DNA of 64,000 nt from Terrisporobacter petrolearius (GCF_020748185.1 NZ_JAHZMO010000004.1:1-64000); one strand, 5' to 3'. Shown: positions 34,456-43,474, numbered from the stretch's first letter. A program made the numbers and translations. Notes: generated by a model from the sequence alone, not told the origin.

Positions 34456-35748
34456 ATGGAGACTACAAAGAAAAAATTCAACTTAACAACTAAAATTTTT
34501 ATAGCATTAATATTAGGTGCAGTATTTGGGATAATTCTACATTATTTTGTACCGGCAAGTACTTTTAGAGATAAGATCTTAATAGATGGAGTATTCTATA
34601 TAATAGGGAATGGTTTTTTAAGATTAATGCAAATGCTTGTTGTTCCTTTAGTATTTTGCTCTTTAATATGTGGAGCATCAGCTATTGGTGATACAAAAAC
34701 CTTGGGAAAAGTAGGCATTAAAACTATGGGATTTTACTTAATAACTACTGCTCTTGCTATAACAGTTGCTTTGTCTGTAGCAAAGGTTATTAACCCAGGA
34801 ATAGGACTTGATATATCAGCTATAGAACAAACAAAAACTACTATAGGAGAAACTGCAAGTTTTGCTGATACTTTATTAGATATAATACCTAAAAACCCTA
34901 TACAAGGTTTAGCAGAAGGAAATATGCTTCAAATAATTTTATTTGCCATATTAATTGGTATAATACTTGCAAAATTAGGTAAGAAAGCATATGTGGTATC
35001 TAAATTTTTTGCACAATTTAACGATGTAATGATGGAAATGACAATGATAGTTATGAAGGTTGCTCCAATAGGTGTTTTTTGCTTAATATCTAAAACATTT
35101 GCAAACATAGGATTTGATGCTTTTGTACCAATGTTAAAATATATGTTTAGTGTGTTCTTTGCTTTAGGTTTACAATGTTTTGTTGTTTATATGTCAATGT
35201 TTAAAGGATTTACAGGATTAAATCCAATTAAATTTATAAAGAAATTTGCACCAGTTATGGGATTTGCATTTTCTACAGCAACATCAAACGCGACAATACC
35301 AATGTCAATTGATACTTTAGAGAAAAAAGTTGGAGTAAATAAGAAAATATCTTCATTTACTATACCTCTAGGAGCTACTATAAACATGGATGGTACAGCA
35401 ATTATGCAGGGTGTGGCTGTTGTATTCGTAGCTCAAGCATTCCATGTGGATTTAACATTTGTTGATTATTTAACTGTTATTGCAACAGCTACATTGGCAT
35501 CAATAGGTACAGCAGGAGTTCCAGGTGTTGGTTTAATCACTCTTTCTATGGTGTTTAACTCAGTAGGACTTCCAGTAGAAGGTATAGCATTAATTATGGG
35601 AATAGATAGAATACTTGATATGACTAGAACTGCTGTAAACATAACAGGAGATGCTGTTTGTACTGCTATAGTTGCTCATCAAAATGGAGATTTAGATAGA
35701 AAAGTATTTGAAAGTTATGAAGAAGAAGAGCAAGCAGCCCTTGCTTAG
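34456..35748 (+). CDS. Dicarboxylate/amino acid:cation symporter (DAACS family)
   Basis: A 430-residue transporter of the GltP/DctA/glutamate-carrier fold with eight helices and two re-entrant loops. Visible hallmarks are the serine-rich loop STATSNATIPMS, the NMDGT motif in TINMDGTAIM, and the second re-entrant loop GTAGVPG, followed by DRILDMTRTAVNITGD in helix 8. These place it with Na+- or H+-coupled uptake of C4-dicarboxylates or acidic/neutral amino acids. The start is ATG 34456 behind GGAGG (34446-34450); an ATG at 34444 overlaps that site. Monocistronic, with a terminator behind it. Confidence 0.93.
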   Translation: METTKKKFNLTTKIFIALILGAVFGIILHYFVPASTFRDKILIDGVFYIIGNGFLRLMQMLVVPLVFCSLICGASAIGDTKTLGKVGIKTMGFYLITTALAITVALSVAKVINPGIGLDISAIEQTKTTIGETASFADTLLDIIPKNPIQGLAEGNMLQIILFAILIGIILAKLGKKAYVVSKFFAQFNDVMMEMTMIVMKVAPIGVFCLISKTFANIGFDAFVPMLKYMFSVFFALGLQCFVVYMSMFKGFTGLNPIKFIKKFAPVMGFAFSTATSNATIPMSIDTLEKKVGVNKKISSFTIPLGATINMDGTAIMQGVAVVFVAQAFHVDLTFVDYLTVIATATLASIGTAGVPGVGLITLSMVFNSVGLPVEGIALIMGIDRILDMTRTAVNITGDAVCTAIVAHQNGDLDRKVFESYEEEEQAALA

Positions 35749-35778
35749 ACATAAAACAGAATATAATTTATAATACAG

Positions 35779-35811
35779 AAGGGTGTATCAATTTTGATAC
35801 ACCCTTTATAT
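35779..35811 (+). terminator. Intrinsic terminator of the symporter gene
   Basis: AGGGTGTATCA pairs perfectly with TGATACACCCT around ATTT, followed by TTATAT. The stem is the same as at 21681-21716. Confidence 0.85.
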
Positions 35812-36143
35812 ATAAAGATACAATTTATTTATTTAGAAAGTAGCCCTAAACAAAATGAGTTCTTGACTCTCACTACCCTAAGGCCTATTGATAGCATCTA
35901 TGGTTGAATTTTATATTAAATAAATATCCACCGTTGATAAATAAATTGTAGCTTATTAAATATTATGCAAATTTATTATTATATATACTCTAAATAAATA
36001 AAAATAAATTGATTTGGAATTATAAATATATAAATGAAATAGTTAAATATTCCTAAGTAAATCTTATTTTTATAGTATTATATATTATAGAGATATTTAA
36101 AATCCATATGTAAAGAAATATGTAATACGAAAGGAATATGATA
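35812..36143. other. AT-rich intergenic stretch with no recognised feature
   Basis: About 330 bp without a supported gene. A short less AT-rich patch (35838-35900, containing ACCCTAAGGCCTATTGATAGC) stands out, but I can assign it to no RNA or gene. The 3' part should hold the promoter of the small membrane gene at 36144. Confidence 0.4.
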
Positions 36144-36320
36144 ATGAGTATGTATATAAAAATTATTGGTTATTTGGGGATGATCATTTTTATAGTACTA
36201 AATATAGTGGGTCGCTTAATTGATATAAGCGACGTGGTTTACGTTATTGTAATGATTATGTCATTAATAATGTTTATACCCCTTTGCGTACAAGAAGTGT
36301 TGTCTTTGAAGAATAGATAA
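36144..36320 (+). CDS. Small two-helix membrane protein
   Basis: A 58-residue protein with two hydrophobic helices (about 5-24 and 30-49) and a basic C-terminal tail ending KNR. ATG 36144 is preferred over 36138 because AAAGGA (36130-36135) is then 8 bases away. It is followed by a strong terminator. No family recognised; it faces another tiny membrane gene (36471-36716) across that terminator. Confidence 0.5.
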   Translation: MSMYIKIIGYLGMIIFIVLNIVGRLIDISDVVYVIVMIMSLIMFIPLCVQEVLSLKNR

Positions 36321-36416
36321 ATCACTGATTATAATATGATAAGACTAAGCTTTAGACATAAATAAAGATTTATGCTGTGAAGGAGAGTTGTGGTTTATTG
36401 GTGAAATAGATGTAAA

Positions 36417-36455
36417 ATAAGCCTATATCTTAATGAAGATATAGGCTTATTTTTG
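36417..36455. terminator. Strong bidirectional terminator
   Basis: AATAAGCCTATATCTT pairs perfectly with AAGATATAGGCTTATT across AATG, with T-runs on both strands. Confidence 0.9.
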
Positions 36456-36470
36456 TCATAAATCATTAAT

Positions 36471-36716
36471 TTACTTAATCTTAATTTTCTGGTCAATAAG
36501 AAAATATATGATCATTGATGGAAAAACGATAAATGATATGTATTCGCTAGGTATTATATTAAATAATAGTAACAAACCAAGGGTTACAATCAAAATACCA
36601 CTGCCTAAATCTACAAATAAATTTATTTTTTCGGTTTTTCCTTTATAGTATTCTACTGATGTAAAAATAATAATTATTATTCCTAAAACTATGGATATCA
36701 TACCAGGTGATTTCAT
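36471..36716 (-). CDS. Small three-helix membrane protein
   Basis: An 81-residue hydrophobic protein with three predicted helices (about 4-20, 34-53 and 59-75) and a basic end (DQKIKIK). GGGAGG lies about 12 bases before the ATG, rather far but usable. It ends at the shared bidirectional terminator. No family recognised and no function suggested by neighbours. Confidence 0.55.
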   Translation of the reverse strand: MKSPGMISIVLGIIIIIFTSVEYYKGKTEKINLFVDLGSGILIVTLGLLLLFNIIPSEYISFIVFPSMIIYFLIDQKIKIK

Positions 36717-36931
36717 AAATATTATATTCCTCCCATTCTTACTAAAATTCTTTTAATTTCATTATTCCCTATTGTAGAAATTTTTCTTACAAATTATTAG
36801 GAATTATGAGTCATAAAAAATTATACTACTTTCTTTATTATAGAAGTGTTAAAAATTTTTAGCATAATAAAATTTTCGATTTTTCACTGTGCTACAATTA
36901 GGATAAGTCACATAAAAGTATGGAGGAGTAT

Positions 36932-38050
36932 ATGAAGAAATTTATAAAAAAACTAATGATAGTACTACTTGTGATTACAGTAATATTAACAAGTGTTTTT
37001 TATAAAAATATAAGAATAAAGGTTTACATAAAAGAAAATAACTCATTTGATTTGATAAATATAAATAATTATGAAGTATTTCTTTCTGGTGAAACCCACA
37101 CCATGACCAAAAGTGATAAATTTAAAAAAGGATTTTTTACATACTTAAATAAAAAAGCTGGAGTTAATAACATAATAGAAGAGGCAGGTTTTTGTAATGT
37201 ACTTTTATTAAATGAATATATACAAAGTGGGAATGAAGATTATTTAAGATCTTTTATGAAGCAACTAAAAGGTACAATGGCCTATACTAAAGAAAAATAT
37301 GAATTTTATAAGTGGTTATATAAATATAACTTAGAATTAGATGAAGACTCTAAAATAAATGTGTATGGTGTTGATGTGGAACATGACTTATTGGCTGCTG
37401 TAAAAGGTATAAAAACTTTAATAGATAAAAATAAACCTGTGCCAAAATCTCTTCAAGGGGCAATTTACCTTCTAAAAGAAGAAAATACAAAGGCTACTAA
37501 ATATTTAAAAATTGCCTATGAAGAAGATAAAAAATCATGTAAAGAATATTTTGGGGATAAATTTATATATTTTGAAAATGGAATAAAGAACTTGTATCAA
37601 CTTGGAGGAGGAAAAGATATGCGTGATAAGGTAATGATGAAAAACTTTTCATTTTTATATTCACTAAAAAAAGGAGAAAAATTCTTTGGACAATTTGGAA
37701 GTGAACATATATATCAAGATTACATGAACAGCGATTTTCTTACTATGGAAGAGGTAAGGTTTGGCACATTACTAAATAGTAAATCATCTCCAGTAAAAAA
37801 TAAAGTTTATTCTTTGCTATGTGTTTATGAAAATAAAGAAGGCAATTTTCCATCAAAGAATTTTTTCAATTATTATTATTTTAATAATATTAAATCTGAT
37901 AAATTTATTGAACTTTCAGGGGGAAAAAGTCCTTTTTATAATAAGGAATATCTATTTAATGGAAGTAAGGAAAATAAAGTTACTTGTGATTATATACAAG
38001 GATTGATGATACTTAGAAATTCTAAAAAAACACAAGTATATGGAAACTAA
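36932..38050 (+). CDS. Membrane-anchored EreA/ChaN-like protein
   Basis: A 372-residue protein with an N-terminal membrane anchor (about 5-25) and a large domain outside. The pattern resembles the EreA/ChaN (erythromycin esterase-like, heme-binding) superfamily: LSGETHTMTKSDKF near residue 52 (G-E-x-H), NNIIEEAGF, YGVDVEHD and FGQFGSEHIYQ. The paired E-H motifs are those that make the active site or metal/heme site in the superfamily. Identity with any characterised enzyme looks low, so function is open. GGAGGAG precedes ATG 36932. It heads a short run 36932-39381 with a GNAT and a nitroreductase. Confidence 0.6.
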   Translation: MKKFIKKLMIVLLVITVILTSVFYKNIRIKVYIKENNSFDLININNYEVFLSGETHTMTKSDKFKKGFFTYLNKKAGVNNIIEEAGFCNVLLLNEYIQSGNEDYLRSFMKQLKGTMAYTKEKYEFYKWLYKYNLELDEDSKINVYGVDVEHDLLAAVKGIKTLIDKNKPVPKSLQGAIYLLKEENTKATKYLKIAYEEDKKSCKEYFGDKFIYFENGIKNLYQLGGGKDMRDKVMMKNFSFLYSLKKGEKFFGQFGSEHIYQDYMNSDFLTMEEVRFGTLLNSKSSPVKNKVYSLLCVYENKEGNFPSKNFFNYYYFNNIKSDKFIELSGGKSPFYNKEYLFNGSKENKVTCDYIQGLMILRNSKKTQVYGN

Positions 38051-38070
38051 TACGTTTTTAGGGGGAATAT

Positions 38071-38532
38071 ATGAATATTAATTTTAAAGATATAGATAAA
38101 TCAAATTATAATACTTGTATAAATCTAAAGGTAGGAGACCATCAAAAGAGCTATGTTGCAAGTAATGCCATTTCTCTTGTACAAGCTTTTTATGAAGAAG
38201 AGTTATATCCTATTGGGATTTATAATGATGAGGAAATGGTAGGATTTATATTATATGATTATGACAAAGAGCTAGAGGGATGGTCATTTTCTCGATTTAT
38301 GATAGATATTAATCACCAAAACAAAGGTTATGGATCAAAAGCTTTGGAAAAGTTTTTAGAGTTTTTTCATAATAAATATCCAAAGGAAAATTTATATACA
38401 AGTGTGGAAATAGACAACGAAGTAGCCATGAAGCTTTATGAGAAATACGGCTTTAATAAAAAAGATTCCTTTGAATATAAAATTGGAAACACTGTTTATA
38501 AAGAATTTAGAATGTTGAAGGAATGGTTATAG
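38071..38532 (+). CDS. GNAT acetyltransferase, BltD/polyamine-type
   Basis: A 153-residue acetyltransferase. It resembles Bacillus BltD (spermine/spermidine acetyltransferase): INLKVGDHQKSYVASNAISLVQA at the N-terminus, PIGIYNDEEMVGFILYDYD, the acetyl-CoA loop INHQNKGYGSKAL (Q/N-x-x-G-x-G) and ENLYTSVEIDNEVAMKLYEKYGF. A polyamine acceptor is likely, but this rests on family likeness. It starts 20 bp after the EreA-like gene, with an AGGGGG site, and is probably co-transcribed with it. Confidence 0.83.
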   Translation: MNINFKDIDKSNYNTCINLKVGDHQKSYVASNAISLVQAFYEEELYPIGIYNDEEMVGFILYDYDKELEGWSFSRFMIDINHQNKGYGSKALEKFLEFFHNKYPKENLYTSVEIDNEVAMKLYEKYGFNKKDSFEYKIGNTVYKEFRMLKEWL

Positions 38533-38565
38533 TTTATTTTACATGATGACTAAAGGAGGATTAAT

Positions 38566-39381
38566 TTGAACAATACTTTTAATAAATCAATTACAGAAAT
38601 AATAAAAAATAGACATTCAGTAAGAACTTACAAAGATGTAGAATTATCAAATGACATTATAGAAAAAATAGAAACTTACTTAAAAGAAATTAATAATAGT
38701 GAAGGAATATTTGGTGGAAAAATAAGAGTTAATTTAATTGAAAAAGATGACAATGACAAAGAGACTAAGCTAGGAACATATGGAGTTATAAAAGGTGCAA
38801 GATATTATTTAGTAGTAGCTTATGACAAAAGGGAAATGGGACTTTATGATTTAGGGTACTTATTTGAACAAGTTGTATTATACTGTACTTCTTTAAATTT
38901 AGGAACTGTGTGGTTAGGAGGAACTTTTAATAAGGGTAAATTTGTAAAAGCCATAGATTTGAAAAGCAATGAAGCCCTACCAATAGTATCTCCAGTAGGT
39001 ATTGAAGCTGAAAAGAAAACTTTTATCGCAAAAGTATTTGGTACTAATACAAATAAAAGAAAAGCATTTAATGAAATATTTTTTAAGAATAATTTTGATA
39101 GGCCACTTACTTATGAAGAAGCAGGGGATTTTGGTGAAGTTTTGGAAAATGTAAGATTAGCTCCATCTGCTGTTAACAAACAACCTTGGAGAATTGTAAA
39201 GGAAAATAATAATTTCCATATATACAATGAAGGTAAAATAGAAATGAGCAAAATTGATATGGGTATTGCACTATGTCATTTTCATTTAAGTGCTAAAGAA
39301 AAGGGGTTTAAAGGTGAGTTTAAAGTTTTTAATGAGAAAGAAAGTGATAAATTTAAATACTTAATATCTTGGATAGGATAA
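38566..39381 (+). CDS. Nitroreductase family protein (TM1586-type)
   Basis: A 271-residue flavoprotein of the TM1586/putative TM nitroreductase group, a fused duplicated nitroreductase fold. FMN contacts are visible as IKNRHSVRTYKD at the N-terminus and LAPSAVNKQPWRIV in the second half; LGTVWLGGTF corresponds to the conserved phosphate-site region. Start is TTG 38566 with AAAGGAGGA in front. It follows the acetyltransferase by 33 bp and may be in the same operon. Substrate unknown. Confidence 0.87.
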   Translation: MNNTFNKSITEIIKNRHSVRTYKDVELSNDIIEKIETYLKEINNSEGIFGGKIRVNLIEKDDNDKETKLGTYGVIKGARYYLVVAYDKREMGLYDLGYLFEQVVLYCTSLNLGTVWLGGTFNKGKFVKAIDLKSNEALPIVSPVGIEAEKKTFIAKVFGTNTNKRKAFNEIFFKNNFDRPLTYEEAGDFGEVLENVRLAPSAVNKQPWRIVKENNNFHIYNEGKIEMSKIDMGIALCHFHLSAKEKGFKGEFKVFNEKESDKFKYLISWIG

Positions 39382-39516
39382 ATATAATAAGAATTAAAAA
39401 ATTGTTTTGAAGTTATTAAGGGGGACTAACAGGAATGAAAAATAGTGATTTCATTTCAATCTCAAAAGTAACATATTTACAAATAAATTTTTAAGCATGT
39501 TAGGGGGAGAGACAAA

Positions 39517-39771
39517 ATGATAAGAAAAAAAAGTAAAAATCCTATTGAAATCTATAAAAACAGAAAGAAAAACTATGGCTGGGAAGTAAAAAATGAAGAT
39601 AGTGAATACTTAATATTTGAAAAAGAAGAACCAAATGGAAAGTACTTTCAAACTTTTATGAAAGACGAATTATCTTTTAGCTCTATATTTGTTATAATAT
39701 ATCTACTTTTTATTCAAAATATCCATTATGAGTACAACGTAGACTTTTACTATACAGTAACAAGTTACTGA
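39517..39771 (+). pseudogene. N-terminal part of a stop-interrupted membrane protein
   Basis: 84 codons: a basic N-terminal segment (K-N-P-I-E-I-Y-K-N-R-K-K-N-Y-G-W-E-V), then a hydrophobic helix. The frame ends in TGA (39769-39771) and continues in the same frame after it with another hydrophobic stretch, three sense codons before an ATG (39781). A TGG-to-TGA change would restore one protein of about 316 residues. The AGGGGG site before ATG 39517 is good, so the N-terminal piece may still be made. Confidence 0.65.
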
Positions 39772-39780
39772 GGAATTTTT

Positions 39781-40467
39781 ATGTTATGTTTTGCTAATTT
39801 ATTTATTATAATATTTTTAATAATATGCATTGGAGAAATATATTATTTATTTAAACATAGAGTTAGTATGCAGGGGGATAAAAGTGAGTATATAATACCA
39901 ATAAATCTAGTAAAAAGAAAAATGAAGTATGAAAAAGTAGGATCAATTACTTTATTATCTTTATTTATTATAGGATTAACAATCACAATAGGGGCCAATG
40001 TTTTATTAAAAGACAAGGTGCCAAATGTTAACATAAATTTAAAATTAACAGAGTTAAATGATAAAATTGAAGGTGAAATTGATAATTCCTTAGATGTAAG
40101 AAAAACAATATTTGCAGAAGATATTTATTTTAAGCAGATTGTTTACCATACTATTGACAAAAAATACTATACTGATCGACTAATAAAAGGTCGCTTGGAT
40201 ATAGAGTATTTTTTCAGTGACAATAAGTGGATTTTAAATAAAAGTTTTGAAAGTATTTATAATGACTTAAGTGATTACAGTTTATATAAAGAAGATAATA
40301 ATTCAAAAGAACTTAAAAATTGGGGTGCAAAGAAACTATTTATAGGCGAATACAAGGAACGTATTATTTTGTATGAAGATAAGGTATTAGTCATAGATGG
40401 AGATTTTGATTATACAAAGAAAAATATAGATAAAATATTAAAAACTTGTAGTGAATTGAAAAAGTAA
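39781..40467 (+). pseudogene. C-terminal part of the stop-interrupted membrane protein (paralogue of 4818-5981)
   Basis: 228 codons in the same frame as 39517-39771. It has two hydrophobic helices (about 3-22 and 57-78) and a C-terminal domain of about 150 residues. The end, KNWGAKKLFIGEYKERIILY, matches the end of the DUF2812-like protein at 4818-5981 (NTWGAKEIYI...KERIIVYDN), including the spacing to the last acidic D-Y-x-K segment. Only GAGGA lies before the ATG at 39781, spaced about 6 bases, so weak separate initiation is possible. Function unknown. Confidence 0.65.
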
Positions 40468-40562
40468 AGATGGCTAGGTAGTATACCATTTCAACAAAAT
40501 ACAAGAAAATAATTTGAAATCTAAAAAAGTATAAATTAATTAAAAGCTACTTCAAATAGGAG

Positions 40563-40611
40563 AATAGTGGTAATAACTTAAATTTTTAAAGTTATTGCCA
40601 CTATTTTTTTC
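40563..40611 (+). terminator. Intrinsic terminator
   Basis: AATAGTGGTAATAACTT pairs with AAGTTATTGCCACTATT (one wobble) and is followed by seven Ts. The rest of the gap to 40803 is promoter-like AT-rich DNA with an AAAACGTTTT palindrome at about 40699-40708. Confidence 0.85.
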
Positions 40612-40803
40612 ATTATTATGTCTAAAATAGAAATTGACTATTATAAAAGGTATTAATATAAAATAGTGTGAAAATTTTGATTAATTTTAAAAGTATTGCG
40701 AAAACGTTTTTTTGTACTACAATTATCAAGGAATGTATTTTTTTGTTATGGCATATAAGGTGTGATTATAATTATTGTTTGTATTAAAAAGGGAGGAAGA
40801 TTT

Positions 40804-42156
40804 ATGGAACAAAATTTACAAAAAAATCTAGGATTATCAGCAGCACTATCAACAGTTATTGGAATGGTTATAGGTGGAGGGGTATTTTTTAAACCTCAAG
40901 CAGTATATACCCTTACAGGAGGGGAACCAGGACTGGGAATTTTAGCATGGATATTAGCCGGTGTACTTACAATAGCTGGTGGATTAACTGCAGCTGAAAT
41001 ATCAGCAGCTATACCTAAAACAGGTGGAATGATGATATATATAGAAGAAATTTATGGTGAAAAATTAGGATTTTTAACTGGGTGGATGCAAAGTTTACTG
41101 TTTTTCCCAGCAATGATAGCAGCTATATCAGTAATGTTTGGTCAGCAAGTTGCTTACTTATTTGCTAATTCTTCACTTAGTTTACCCTTCTCAATAGGTG
41201 TAATAATATTTTTAGCATTTATGAATAATTTAGGTTCAAAAACTAGCGGTATAATACAAACAGTATCTACAGTTTGTAAACTAATACCTTTAGTTATATT
41301 AATAGTATTAGGTTTTGTCAAAGGAAATCCATCTACAGCATCAATAATGAGTCCAATGGTAGGAGAGGGATTATCTCCTATGAGTATATTGGGGCAACTT
41401 ATGATAGCTGTATTATTTGCTTATGATGGATGGATAAACGTAGGTGCTATAGCAGGTGAAATGAAAAACCCGGGCAAAGATTTACCAAGAGCTATTGTTG
41501 GTGGTTTATCAGTTGTTATGTCAGTATACGTTATAATAAATATATCATATCTTTGTGTGTTACCAGCAAGTACATTAGCATCATATGATGCTCCAGCATC
41601 TGCAGTAGCAGAGATTATTCTAGGGGCAACAGGTGGAAAATTAATCACATGTGGTATATTAATATCATTATTTGGATGTGTTAATGGATATATTTTAACT
41701 GGTTCAAGACCTTTATATACTTTAGGCATGAAAGAATTAGTACCAGGTAGTAAATTTATAAAAAAACTTAACAAACAAGATACTCCAGCATATTCAATAG
41801 CTGTTATTTCAGTAATTTCAATTGTGTACTCAATATCAGGTCAATTTAATTTACTTACAGATTTAGCTATGTTTTCTGTGTGGGCTTTCTATATATTAAC
41901 TTTTTATGGAGTGATAAAACTTAGAAAGGACAATCCTAATTTACATAGACCTTACAAAGTGCCAATGTACCCTTTAATACCAATTGTTGCAATGTGTGGA
42001 GGATTGTTTGTAATTATAAATCAATTATTCTTTGCAGGTTCATTTAGTAGAGCACTGGCAATTGGTAGTATTGTAGTAACTTTACTAGGTTTACCTATAT
42101 ATAATTATTTTGATAAATTAAGAGTAAAAGATTTCGGAACTGAAAAAATAGGATAG
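40804..42156 (+). CDS. APC-family amino acid permease (SteT/LAT-like)
   Basis: A 450-residue transporter with twelve helices. The unwound first helix shows GMVIGGGVFFKP (G-x-I-G-x-G-I/V-F), followed by a conserved AWILAG and A-E-I-S-A-A-I-P-K-T-G-G. The sequence AYDGWINVGAIAGEMKNPGKDLP in helix 6 is typical for the LAT/SteT exchangers of the APC superfamily. It likely exchanges or takes up neutral amino acids. The start is ATG 40804 behind GGGAGGA. Its 3' end is part of a short tandem duplication, and a cre-like sequence lies between it and its terminator. Confidence 0.92.
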   Translation: MEQNLQKNLGLSAALSTVIGMVIGGGVFFKPQAVYTLTGGEPGLGILAWILAGVLTIAGGLTAAEISAAIPKTGGMMIYIEEIYGEKLGFLTGWMQSLLFFPAMIAAISVMFGQQVAYLFANSSLSLPFSIGVIIFLAFMNNLGSKTSGIIQTVSTVCKLIPLVILIVLGFVKGNPSTASIMSPMVGEGLSPMSILGQLMIAVLFAYDGWINVGAIAGEMKNPGKDLPRAIVGGLSVVMSVYVIINISYLCVLPASTLASYDAPASAVAEIILGATGGKLITCGILISLFGCVNGYILTGSRPLYTLGMKELVPGSKFIKKLNKQDTPAYSIAVISVISIVYSISGQFNLLTDLAMFSVWAFYILTFYGVIKLRKDNPNLHRPYKVPMYPLIPIVAMCGGLFVIINQLFFAGSFSRALAIGSIVVTLLGLPIYNYFDKLRVKDFGTEKIG

Positions 42157-42203
42157 ATATTATAAATGTAAATGAAAAATAGGATAGACTCATAAATGTA
42201 AAC
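42143..42203. repeat. Tandem duplication across the permease stop codon
   Basis: A roughly 30-bp unit, AAAAATAGGATAGA-x3-4-ATAAATGTAAA, occurs at 42145-42173 and again at about 42175-42203. The first copy contains the last codons and the TAG stop of the permease. Confidence 0.7.
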
Positions 42204-42210
42204 GGTTACA
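42197..42210. promoter_or_regulatory. cre-like catabolite control site
   Basis: TGTAAACGGTTACA matches the CcpA consensus TGWAANCGNTNWCA at every position. It lies downstream of the permease stop and 220 bp upstream of the CPBP gene, an unusual place for control of either; it partly overlaps the tandem duplication. Confidence 0.45.
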
Positions 42211-42213
42211 AAT

Positions 42214-42267
42214 AAAAGGATAGTTGTGATAACATAAATTTAAAAGGTTATTATACTATCCTTTTTA
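42214..42267 (+). terminator. Intrinsic terminator of the permease gene
   Basis: AAAAGGATAG pairs with CTATCCTTTT, with an inner GATAAC/GTTATT-type extension, followed by Ts. Confidence 0.75.
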
Positions 42268-42427
42268 TTATTAGACAGAAGTTATTAAAACAGATTATCT
42301 TTGGTTATCTTAAGTTATCTTAAGATGTATTAATAAAGTAGTAATGAGAATATATTTTATAGTAAAATTATGGAGTGAGGGGAACTTTAAGAAATTATTT
42401 TAAATGAAGAGGCATAGGGGTGAAGTA

Positions 42428-43261
42428 ATGAAAGAAATAAAAATTTGGAAAATGATATTGATTTACCTTGGAACCACATTTGTAGTTGTATTTGGTGTAA
42501 CAATATATTCATTTTTAAAAGGGACACAAGAAATTAATGATGTAGATTTGTCATTTGTCTTATCTTTATCAGTATTATTAGTTACTTTAATGTCAGGTAG
42601 AGTAGGCATAAAACTAGCAAAAGAAAGATTTAACAACTTTAAAAAAGTGGCTAGTATAAAAGAAATAATAATAGTAGTAGCAACTCAGATATTTTTATCC
42701 ATAGGTCTTTCTAATTTAAGTTTAGGATTTGTGGCAATTAATGATAAAAATAAGGCATTAGAAGTGGCAAATGAAACTTTTGGAAATCCAACTAATAATA
42801 TAGAATTAGTAATATTTTTAATTTCCGTAGTAATAATAGCCCCTCTTTTAGAAGAAATAATTTTTAGAAGAATTGTTTTTAAAAGACTAAATATGAGATT
42901 TAGCTTTACTATTTCGGCAATTGTATCATCTTTGATTTTTGGTATTGGTCATGAGTTTTTAGGTATATTAGGAGCTATAATATTTGGTGTGGCTTGTTGT
43001 TTATTATATATAAAATATAAGAACTTATTAATACCAATTACAGTACATGTTGTAAATAATTTATTGTCGGGAGTTCTTACAAGTATAAGTTATTTTAATG
43101 GAAGCTTAAATCAGAAGGTAAGTGTTATAACAAACTTTGATATTAAAATGAATTTTGTTACAGGTACAATTTTGACAGCTATAACATTAATAATATTTAT
43201 TAGGTTTATTAATGCTAATAAGCAGTATATAAAAACAAATAAAAGTAGATTACAAATTTAA
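42428..43261 (+). CDS. CPBP-family intramembrane metalloprotease (CAAX-like)
   Basis: A 277-residue membrane protein with about seven helices. The ABI/CPBP catalytic motifs are present: PLLEEIIFRRIVFKRL (E-E-x-x-x-R), FGIGHEFLG (F-x-x-x-H) and HVVNNLL (H-x-x-x-N). These form the metal site that cleaves or modifies proteins inside the membrane; in Firmicutes such proteins often serve bacteriocin immunity or processing. The start is ATG 42428 with AGGGGTGAAG upstream. No terminator is evident before the next promoter (43298). Confidence 0.88.
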   Translation: MKEIKIWKMILIYLGTTFVVVFGVTIYSFLKGTQEINDVDLSFVLSLSVLLVTLMSGRVGIKLAKERFNNFKKVASIKEIIIVVATQIFLSIGLSNLSLGFVAINDKNKALEVANETFGNPTNNIELVIFLISVVIIAPLLEEIIFRRIVFKRLNMRFSFTISAIVSSLIFGIGHEFLGILGAIIFGVACCLLYIKYKNLLIPITVHVVNNLLSGVLTSISYFNGSLNQKVSVITNFDIKMNFVTGTILTAITLIIFIRFINANKQYIKTNKSRLQI

Positions 43262-43297
43262 TAGTTTTCTCTTAATGTTAACATATAAAAAATATAT

Positions 43298-43326
43298 TTG
43301 ATTTAATATTAATATTGTGATAAAAT
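43298..43326 (+). promoter_or_regulatory. Promoter of the ykkC riboswitch leader
   Basis: TTGATT (43298-43303) and TAAAAT (43321-43326) are 17 bp apart; transcription should begin near 43333, about 20 nt before the aptamer. Confidence 0.65.
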
Positions 43327-43352
43327 CCCACTATAATTGAATTTTATATTTT

Positions 43353-43442
43353 AGTTTTCTAGGGTTCCGCAGTTTATAGCTGGCTGGTCCGAGAGAAAAC
43401 GCACAGCAATTGTGTACACGGAAGGATAAAAGCCTGGGAGAT
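43353..43442 (+). ncRNA. ykkC-type riboswitch, most likely guanidine-I
   Basis: The conserved ykkC blocks are present in order: CTAGGGTTCCG (43359-43369), GGCTGGTCCGAGAG (43382-43395), then ACACGGAAGGATAAAAGCCTGGGAGA (43417-43442) with a variable hairpin (CACAGCAATTGTGT) between the last two. The following gene is a MATE exporter, a common guanidine-I partner; the sequence alone does not exclude the ppGpp or PRPP subtypes. A terminator reuses its 3' strand, so ligand binding should switch the gene on. Confidence 0.87.
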
Positions 43443-43474
43443 ATTTTTAATAATATCCCTGTGGCTTTTTTTTA
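43428..43474 (+). terminator. Riboswitch-controlled terminator
   Basis: AAAGCCTGGGAGATATT pairs with AATATCCCTGTGGCTTT (internal mismatches) and runs into eight Ts. The 5' arm is the conserved 3' strand of the aptamer, so the two structures are mutually exclusive. Confidence 0.85.

Noticed and set aside
39769-39771. Selenocysteine at the TGA of the DUF2812-like paralogue
   Set aside because: It lies in a hydrophobic membrane stretch, with an AT-rich unstructured sequence behind it; a Trp-to-stop change is more likely.
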